Source: Methylovulum sp. (GTDB lineage Bacteria > Pseudomonadota > Gammaproteobacteria > Methylococcales > Methylomonadaceae). From it: DNA of 5,130 nucleotides. The position numbers were made by a program, and so were the translations under genes. A model generated the notes under the pieces. The model worked only from the letters and a program-made list of their open reading frames with translations. It was not told the DNA's origin and did not search any database. Positions 1 through 3,914 of the stretch are shown piece after piece (within the stretch, counting starts at the first letter, position 1; every line of letters begins with the position of its first letter). Location: positions 1-5,130 of the forward strand of contig JACXTQ010000389.1 of NCBI GenBank assembly GCA_016919605.1, written 5' to 3'.

Positions 1-287
1 ATGACATCGACATTTTTGACGTTATTGAAGAAATTGAACACCCACGTCTGGAAAAACTGTGGAGTTATCGTCCGATAAGCATCGGAAATAGGTTCGGCAA
101 GATAATTGTCAACCTTATCGTTGAACGTATACATCGCCCGATTGAAAGGTTCGTAAGGGTCGTCCACACTACTAGAAGCACCGCCAGCACCGGTTGACGC
201 GCAACCTGTCAAGGCCAAAATGCCCGCCAGTACACAGAAAAAAGGCAGATGATGGGTGGCATTGTGCCCGTCACGGTGTCGGTTCAT
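1..287 (-). CDS. mlaA: MlaA/VacJ-family outer-membrane lipoprotein, N-terminal part (cut by window edge)
   Basis: Ninety-five residues are visible, starting at an ATG (287-285); the rest lies beyond position 1, and the family is usually around 250 residues. The N-terminus has a hydrophobic stretch ending in the lipobox LTGC, giving a lipidated Cys29. Ala follows the Cys, not the Asp that retains lipoproteins in the inner membrane, so outer-membrane sorting is expected. After a Gly/Ser-rich linker comes the family signature DPYEPFNRAMYTFND (from residue 43) and then LAEPISDAYRTITP. MlaA proteins sit in the outer membrane and pass mislocalised phospholipids to the periplasmic carrier MlaC. The gene begins 12 bp after the stop of the MlaC-like hpnM, which supports co-transcription and a carrier/outer-membrane partner relationship. 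The ribosome-binding site is weak (AGG-like around 299-301), consistent with translational coupling. Family assignment is firm; the actual lipid cargo (phospholipid or hopanoid) is inference. Confidence 0.93.
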   Translation of the reverse strand, partial: MNRHRDGHNATHHLPFFCVLAGILALTGCASTGAGGASSSVDDPYEPFNRAMYTFNDKVDNYLAEPISDAYRTITPQFFQTWVFNFFNNVKNVDV

Positions 288-299
288 TGCAAATAAAGC

Positions 300-923
300 C
301 TATAATTTTGAATAATTGTCGATTTTCTCATTAATCTTAGTTATTAAAGCATCAAAACCATCACGTTGTAAAATGCTGGTGTATTCTGAGCGCTTCAAGG
401 CCAAATCGCTCACACCATTAGCGATGATATTGTTGATGCGCCAGCTACTACCCTTTTCCTTAAGCATGTAATCGAATTTGACATCTTTATCATCTGGGAT
501 GGTGAGATGGGTATGGATCACCACGCCGCCGCGATTTGTGGTCTCTTCGGAGTCAAAAACAAACGCTTCGCCGCTATAATCCTTAAAATTATGGGCATAA
601 GAGGCCACGCTCAATTTGCTGAACACATCGACCAATTGTTGCTGTTGCGCTTCGGACAATTTTTCCCATTCCTTGCCGACGACAATGCGGGCAATCTTGC
701 TCAAATCATGGCTGGCGGCAACGACCTCGAAAAGCTTTGCGTAACGCCCCGCATAGCCTAATTTTTTGCCATCTTTCATGACCACCAACAATTGCGTTTG
801 AAAGTTATCGACAATCTGTCTGGCGGTGTTGGTTTCTTCGGCAAAAGCGTGGCCACAAGCCAGCAACAGGGCGGCAACCGCCAGCGTACACTGTATTTTT
901 TTTAATCGGTTAAAGACAATCAC
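300..923 (-). CDS. hpnM: HpnM, MlaC-family exported lipid-carrier protein of hopanoid loci
   Basis: This is a 207-residue exported protein of the MlaC/Ttg2D family, closest by eye to the hopanoid-associated HpnM subgroup. It begins with a GTG (923-921), supported by an AGGAG Shine-Dalgarno at 935-931 with 7-nt spacing. The signal peptide has a basic start (NRLKK), a hydrophobic core at about residues 12-23 and a likely cleavage after AFA28. HpnM/MlaC-like stretches include LGYAGRYAKLFEVV (55-68), a GKEWEKLSEAQQQQLVDVF segment (83-101), SVASYAHNF (105-113) and a C-terminal WRINNIIANGVSDLALKRSEY (161-181). The family forms a periplasmic lipid-binding pocket that shuttles lipids between membranes. 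The next gene downstream is mlaA, and hpnH lies upstream. A Cys at 23 preceded by LLA makes an alternative lipoprotein-type cleavage possible. The family is well supported; hopanoid as the cargo is inferred from context. Confidence 0.9.
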   Translation of the reverse strand: MIVFNRLKKIQCTLAVAALLLACGHAFAEETNTARQIVDNFQTQLLVVMKDGKKLGYAGRYAKLFEVVAASHDLSKIARIVVGKEWEKLSEAQQQQLVDVFSKLSVASYAHNFKDYSGEAFVFDSEETTNRGGVVIHTHLTIPDDKDVKFDYMLKEKGSSWRINNIIANGVSDLALKRSEYTSILQRDGFDALITKINEKIDNYSKL

Positions 924-930
924 TGCGGAT

Positions 931-935
931 CTCCT
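931..935 (-). promoter_or_regulatory. Ribosome-binding site of hpnM, fixing a GTG start
   Basis: The minus strand reads AGGAG here, 7 nt before the GTG at 923-921. This strong Shine-Dalgarno supports the GTG as the real initiation codon. Confidence 0.75.
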
Positions 936-981
936 AAATCATATAGTTTGGTTTACATCAAGTCTATTTGTTGTGCGGCCT

Positions 982-994
982 CCCGATCATCGGG
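982..994. repeat. 13-bp perfect palindrome cccgatcatcggg upstream of hpnM
   Basis: The arms cccgat and atcggg flank a single central base. It lies about 47 bp upstream of the hpnM ribosome-binding site and directly beside the outer stem of the larger element. There is no T-tract on either side, so it does not look like a terminator. It could be a protein-binding dyad or another hairpin of the leader. Confidence 0.4.
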
Positions 995-997
995 CTA

Positions 998-1100
998 AAC
1001 TTACCCGTAACGGGGGCATACCCAACGCCGAGCTTTCATGGCTGAAGCGTACCCCTGCGATGGCTTTAAGCCACCCCAAGCCGCTTTATAAGGGTAAGTT
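998..1100. repeat. Nested inverted-repeat element that can fold as a closed multi-branch structure
   Basis: An outer perfect 9-bp inverted repeat, aacttaccc (998-1006) with gggtaagtt (1092-1100), encloses two inner arms. One arm pairs ggggg-cat-ac (1012-1021) with gtacccc (1049-1055) and is capped by a bulged hairpin, gctttca..tgaagc (1032-1048). The other is the palindrome tggctttaagcca (1061-1073). A competing hairpin, cccgtaacggg (1004-1014), shares bases with both the outer stem and the first arm, so the two folds exclude each other. The element is 60-160 bp upstream of the hpnM start, which would place it in a long minus-strand leader. It matches no riboswitch class I can recognise. A palindromic dispersed repeat is an equal alternative, and the strand is undetermined. 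Confidence 0.45.
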
Positions 1101-1158
1101 ATTTAAGCAACTTTAAAGACAGAGGGGCGGCCCGCTTATAAGTTCATAGAAGCGATCA

Positions 1159-1206
1159 GGGCGCGTTACGCCCACCCCTTAAGATCAACGGGACATGACC
1201 CCCGTT
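1159..1206 (-). terminator. Tandem hairpins just after hpnH; weak terminator candidate
   Basis: Two stem-loops follow the hpnH stop codon on the minus strand. The first is aacggg/cccgtt (1187-1192 with 1201-1206, 8-nt loop), only 9 bp past the stop. The second is gggcg/cgccc (1159-1163 with 1169-1173, 5-nt loop). Neither is followed by a U-tract on the minus strand, so this is not a canonical intrinsic terminator. It could protect the 3' end of the hpnH message or belong to the repeat-rich element next to it. Confidence 0.3.
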
Positions 1207-1215
1207 AAGCCTTGC

Positions 1216-2325
1216 TTAATCGGCCATCTCCACACGGATGGGGATACCCGCCAACGTTGATACGGGCGTTGCCGGCAATGCTTCAGGCATAGGTTCCGGC
1301 ACCATGTCGCCGTCTGTTTTAGGGCCTCTGAGGGCTGTCAGCAAACCTTTCAAAGGATTTTTCAGCATGTCTTCAACCGCCGTAGCTTCGTAGCCACAAT
1401 GGGCCATGCAGCTGGCACATTTAGGGTTGGTGCTGTTACCGTATTTATCCCAAGGGGTGGTGTCCAGCAATTCCTGAAAACTGGCGGCATTGCCTTCATC
1501 AGCCAGCAAATAACAGGGTTTTTGCCAGCCAAACACGTTGCGGGTGGGGTTGCCCCACGGCGTGCATTCGTAATTTTGGTTGCCGGCCAAGAAATCCAAG
1601 TACAAGGAAGAATGGTTAAGCTTCCAGTTGCGGGTTTTGCCGATCTTAAAAATCCCTCGGAACAGCTCTTTGACATCGCGGCCTTTGATAAACACATCTT
1701 GCTGGGGCGCGCGCTCATAACTAAAACCTGGGGCGATAGTCACGCCTTCAACGCCCAATTCCATCGCATAATCCAAGAAATCGGCCACTTCCTGGGCATT
1801 TTCGCCTTGAAATAGGGTACAATTGATAGTGACGCGAAAACCTTTGCCTAAAGCCAGCTTAATCGCCTCAACGGCACGTTCAAAAACGCCTTCTTGGCAG
1901 ACCGACGTGTCATGGCGCTCTTGCATACCGTCAAGATGGATGGAAAAGGTCAAATAAGGCGATGGCGTGTAATCGTCAATACGTTTTTTCAGCAATAGCG
2001 CGTTAGTGCACAGATAGACATACTTCTTACGCGCGATAATGCCAGCGACGATTTGCGGCATCTCTTTATGGATCAATGGCTCGCCACCTGGAATTGACAC
2101 CATCGGTGCCCCACACTCATCAACGGCCTGCATACATTCTTCAAAAGACAGACGGCGGTCAAGGATCTCATCGGGATAGTCAATTTTGCCGCAACCGGCA
2201 CAGGCTAGGTTGCAACGGAATAATGGCTCCAACATCAGCACAAGGGGGTATTTTTTGACACCTTTCAGTTTTTGCTTGATGAGGTAAGTGCCGACGGTTA
2301 ATTGTTGGCGTAAAGGGACACCCAT
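1216..2325 (-). CDS. hpnH: HpnH, radical SAM adenosylhopane synthase
   Basis: The 369-residue protein adds the 5'-deoxyadenosyl radical of S-adenosylmethionine to diploptene, giving adenosylhopane, the first step toward C35 bacteriohopanepolyols. The radical SAM cluster motif CX3CX2C is at Cys38, Cys42 and Cys45 (CNLACAGC). A GGEP SAM-binding motif is at 80-83. A Cys at 106 (YLCTNA) matches the residue I recall being studied in HpnH as the reducer of the radical intermediate. The C-terminal domain has further cysteines at 254, 271, 303, 306 and 310, typical of HpnH. The N-terminus (VPLRQQLTVGTYLIKQKLKG) is nearly diagnostic. An upstream TTG at 2340-2338 is in frame, but the GGAGG at 2338-2334, 8 nt before the ATG at 2325, makes the ATG the right start. 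The last 40 or so residues are Pro/Ala-rich and probably flexible. The gene diverges from sqs-shc, which supply its substrate. Confidence 0.96.
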   Translation of the reverse strand: MGVPLRQQLTVGTYLIKQKLKGVKKYPLVLMLEPLFRCNLACAGCGKIDYPDEILDRRLSFEECMQAVDECGAPMVSIPGGEPLIHKEMPQIVAGIIARKKYVYLCTNALLLKKRIDDYTPSPYLTFSIHLDGMQERHDTSVCQEGVFERAVEAIKLALGKGFRVTINCTLFQGENAQEVADFLDYAMELGVEGVTIAPGFSYERAPQQDVFIKGRDVKELFRGIFKIGKTRNWKLNHSSLYLDFLAGNQNYECTPWGNPTRNVFGWQKPCYLLADEGNAASFQELLDTTPWDKYGNSTNPKCASCMAHCGYEATAVEDMLKNPLKGLLTALRGPKTDGDMVPEPMPEALPATPVSTLAGIPIRVEMAD

Positions 2326-2333
2326 TTGTAAAT

Positions 2334-2338
2334 CCTCC
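2334..2338 (-). promoter_or_regulatory. Ribosome-binding site of hpnH, deciding the start
   Basis: The minus strand reads GGAGG here, 8 nt upstream of the ATG at 2325-2323. It overlaps the competing in-frame TTG codon (2340-2338), so the shorter 369-residue product is preferred. Confidence 0.8.
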
Positions 2339-2405
2339 AAAATTGTTTAAGTTGGCGCCCGCCCATGTTAAGGACTGGCCGCCTTCACTCGGTAAATGCG
2401 CAAAA

Positions 2406-2434
2406 ATAATAAGCCTGTAGCAATAAAACAACAA
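2406..2434 (-). promoter_or_regulatory. Candidate sigma-70-type promoter for hpnH
   Basis: On the minus strand, TTGTTG (2434-2429) is followed after 17 bp by TATTAT (2411-2406). The -10 matches five of six consensus bases; the -35 keeps only the TTG. Transcription would begin near 2399, giving a leader of about 75 nt before hpnH. It was chosen by eye in an AT-rich region, so chance matches are likely. Confidence 0.35.
2418..2433. repeat. Copy 1 of a 16-bp direct repeat, within the hpnH promoter
   Basis: The sequence tagcaataaaacaaca matches 2706-2721 at 15 of 16 positions, with 14 identical in a row. This copy overlaps the spacer and -35 of the candidate hpnH promoter. An 8-bp word, agggcatt, follows it (2435-2442); the same word precedes copy 2. 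A shared operator is possible but the AT-rich composition weakens the case. Confidence 0.4.
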
Positions 2435-2668
2435 AGGGCATTCGCGGTCAAAATACAGCCACTTGGCGAACCCCTTTGCCAAAAACCTAAAATTGTCGGC
2501 TCTGGCTTTATATAATACAAACGCTTAGCTATTAGCCAGTAGAATACTATCTTTTCTCAAACGACTCCAGTCTTTACGCTAAATAATCCAAAAACGGGGT
2601 CGAAGAGCGCTTTTTGGCAATATTTCACATAAATACAACAGATGACTTTAAATAACTGTTTTTGTTCC

Positions 2669-2692
2669 AAAAAATAGGCTTACAAAGCCTAT
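2669..2692 (-). terminator. Hairpin plus U-tract, intrinsic-terminator-like on the minus strand
   Basis: An 8-bp perfect stem, ataggctt (2674-2681) and aagcctat (2685-2692) with a 3-nt loop, is followed on the minus strand by a run of U from 2674 to 2669. The form fits a rho-independent terminator, although the stem is only moderately GC-rich. It would stop leftward transcription starting between here and sqs, well before hpnH. It could end a short antisense RNA, insulate hpnH, or be a regulator-binding dyad. Confidence 0.4.
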
Positions 2693-2705
2693 CAAATCAG
2701 GGCAT

Positions 2706-2721
2706 TGGCAATAAAACAACA
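2706..2721. repeat. Copy 2 of the 16-bp direct repeat, upstream of the sqs promoter
   Basis: The sequence tggcaataaaacaaca differs from copy 1 (2418-2433) at one position and has the same orientation. It ends 5 bp before the candidate -35 of sqs-shc, an activator-like position. The word agggcatt (2699-2706) overlaps its left edge. Confidence 0.4.
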
Positions 2722-2726
2722 TTACT

Positions 2727-2755
2727 TTGCAAAATACCAACAAACAGTCTATTAT
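2727..2755 (+). promoter_or_regulatory. Candidate sigma-70-type promoter for the sqs-shc operon
   Basis: TTGCAA (2727-2732) is followed after exactly 17 bp by TATTAT (2750-2755), matching the -35 and -10 consensus at four and five of six positions. Transcription would begin near 2762 and give a leader of about 40 nt. A small hairpin, ttgct/agcaa (2755-2768), lies at the expected start point. Confidence 0.45.
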
Positions 2756-2802
2756 TGCTATAAAGCAACTTACCTTAAAAAACATGATTCAACGGCATTG
2801 TT

Positions 2803-3903
2803 ATGGGCACACCTCGACTCTCTTTGGATAACCCAAAATTACTGAGCCAGCTCTCAGATGACGATTTTCAGGCCGCCTTGCTTGAAGGCGTATCCAGGAC
2901 ATTTGCGCTAACTATCCCGCAATTGCCCGCACCGCTCTACCGGGCGGTGGCCAACGCTTACCTGTTGTGCCGCATTGTTGACACCATAGAAGATGAAGTG
3001 TCGCTAACCGCCCAACAAAAGCATTATTTTTGTAGCGAGTTTATTGAGGTGGTCAAAACCGGCGAAAATTCCGAACCGTTTGCCGTTGAACTGGCGCCGT
3101 TGTTGTCCGAGCAAACTATCGCCGCCGAACACACCTTGATCCATCTGCTGCCTCGCGTCATCGAAATCACCCATAGTTTTGATGCCGAACAAGTGGCGGC
3201 ATTGACAGGTTGCGTGCAGACGATGGCCGAAGGGATGCCGGTATTTCAGGCGCAAAACTTACATAACGGGCTGGCGACCTTAGCCGACTTGGATCGCTAT
3301 TGCTATTACGTTGCCGGTTGTGTCGGGGAAATGCTGACTAAGCTGTTTTGCCATTATTCGGCGGATATCGCCCGCCACCGTGAAGCCATGCTCTCGCTTT
3401 CGGTCTCTTTTGGCCAAGGCTTGCAAATGACCAACATCCTTAAGGATATTTGGGACGATGCCGAACGCGGCGTTTGCTGGCTGCCACAGGACATTTTTAC
3501 CGAAACAGGGTTTGACTTAAAAACCCTCAACCCCGACACCGATTCGGCCTTATTCAGAAAAGGTTTGGAGCGTTTGTTGGGGATTGCCCACACACATTTA
3601 CGTAACGCGCTAGAGTACACTTTGCTGATCCCCGCGCATGAAACCGGCCTGCGCAACTTCTGTTTGTGGGCAATCGGCATGGCGGTGTTGACCCTATGCA
3701 AAATTAAGCAAAACCTAAATTTCAACCGCTCGGAACAAGTGAAGATTACCCGCAACAGCGTCAAAGCAACCATTGTTGCCACCAAACTCATAGGCCGTAG
3801 CAATACGTTGCTCAATCTACTGTTCAAGCTGACTAGCCGAGGACTTGCCACGCCTGGCTGGTCATACCCCATGCCCTCCTCAAAAGCTAACTTGGATTTT
3901 TAA
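2803..3903 (+). CDS. sqs: Squalene synthase, eukaryote-like single-enzyme type (farnesyl-diphosphate farnesyltransferase)
   Basis: The 366-residue enzyme condenses two farnesyl diphosphates through presqualene diphosphate to squalene, probably using NADPH. Family marks are VSRTFALTIPQLP (30-42), the first Asp-rich motif DTIEDE (60-65), the Tyr-rich DRYCYYVAGCVGEML (164-178), and the second Asp-rich motif NILKDIWDD (211-219) followed by ERGVCWLP. These bind the Mg-diphosphates and carry the catalytic Tyr region. GLRNFCLWAIGMAVLTLCKI (282-301) resembles the conserved region of eukaryotic squalene synthases. The protein is shorter than the human enzyme, and its polar C-terminus lacks the membrane anchor, so it is probably soluble or peripheral. 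The start is the first ATG after an in-frame stop at 2785; its ribosome-binding site is poor. shc follows after 11 bp. The three-enzyme HpnC/D/E route is not seen in this window. Phytoene synthase is a less likely alternative. Confidence 0.93.
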   Translation: MGTPRLSLDNPKLLSQLSDDDFQAALLEGVSRTFALTIPQLPAPLYRAVANAYLLCRIVDTIEDEVSLTAQQKHYFCSEFIEVVKTGENSEPFAVELAPLLSEQTIAAEHTLIHLLPRVIEITHSFDAEQVAALTGCVQTMAEGMPVFQAQNLHNGLATLADLDRYCYYVAGCVGEMLTKLFCHYSADIARHREAMLSLSVSFGQGLQMTNILKDIWDDAERGVCWLPQDIFTETGFDLKTLNPDTDSALFRKGLERLLGIAHTHLRNALEYTLLIPAHETGLRNFCLWAIGMAVLTLCKIKQNLNFNRSEQVKITRNSVKATIVATKLIGRSNTLLNLLFKLTSRGLATPGWSYPMPSSKANLDF

Positions 3904-3906
3904 GGA
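3902..3906 (+). promoter_or_regulatory. Ribosome-binding site of shc
   Basis: AAGGA overlaps the end of the sqs stop codon region and lies 8 nt before the shc ATG at 3915, better than the site of sqs itself. This arrangement suits translational coupling within one message. Confidence 0.7.
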
Positions 3907-3914
3907 CATTATTT

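Larger units (their letters stand above)
924..1215. other. 292-bp spacer between hpnH and hpnM, rich in inverted repeats
   Basis: No credible gene was seen; the open frame crossing it on the plus strand overlaps hpnM antisense and has no family resemblance. The region is more GC-rich than the other intergenic region and is packed with palindromes: 982-994, 998-1006 with 1092-1100, 1004-1014, 1032-1048, 1061-1073, 1159-1173 and 1187-1206. A near-duplicate word, ccgctttataag (1081-1092) and ccgcttataag (1132-1142), also occurs. The spacer could be a structured 5' leader of hpnM-mlaA, a dispersed palindromic repeat, or both. I could not find a convincing hpnM promoter in it. Confidence 0.6.
2326..2802. 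other. 477-bp divergent regulatory region between hpnH and squalene synthase
   Basis: This AT-rich stretch has no convincing gene; the open frame reaching into it from hpnH on the minus strand is out of frame and without family resemblance. It holds candidate promoters pointing both ways (2406-2434 leftward, 2727-2755 rightward), a 16-bp direct repeat near each promoter, and a minus-strand hairpin followed by a U-tract (2669-2692). A lone TATAAT at 2511-2516 has no suitable -35. At nearly 500 bp it is longer than two simple promoters need, leaving room for regulator sites or a small RNA. Confidence 0.7.

Noticed and set aside
938..960. TATGAT (minus strand, 943-938) as a -10 for hpnM
   Set aside because: Transcription would begin within or after the AGGAG ribosome-binding site at 935-931, so the message would lack it.
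998..1100. MITE or insertion-sequence remnant with terminal inverted repeats
   Set aside because: The 9-bp outer repeats have no flanking target-site duplication that I can see and no transposase sequence; kept only as a structured repeat.
826..1116. Plus-strand open frame of 96 codons across the hpnM 5' end and the spacer
   Set aside because: It overlaps hpnM antisense, has no clear ribosome-binding site or family resemblance, and its 3' half translates the palindromic element.
924..1215. Known structured RNA (TPP, cobalamin or c-di-GMP riboswitch, tmRNA, RNase P, SRP RNA)
   Set aside because: Searching by eye on both strands, I found none of their conserved core sequences.
2180..2482. Minus-strand open frame of 100 codons over the hpnH start and its upstream region
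   Set aside because: It overlaps hpnH in another frame, shows no domain, and its start lies in AT-rich promoter DNA.
2511..2516. Perfect TATAAT on the plus strand in the divergent region
   Set aside because: No acceptable -35 at 16-18 bp and no extended -10 TGn; perfect hexamers are expected by chance in such AT-rich DNA.
2784..2831. 15-codon upstream ORF overlapping the sqs start (ATG at 2784)
   Set aside because: No ribosome-binding site was seen and a 15-codon frame is expected by chance; a leader-peptide role cannot be supported from one sequence.
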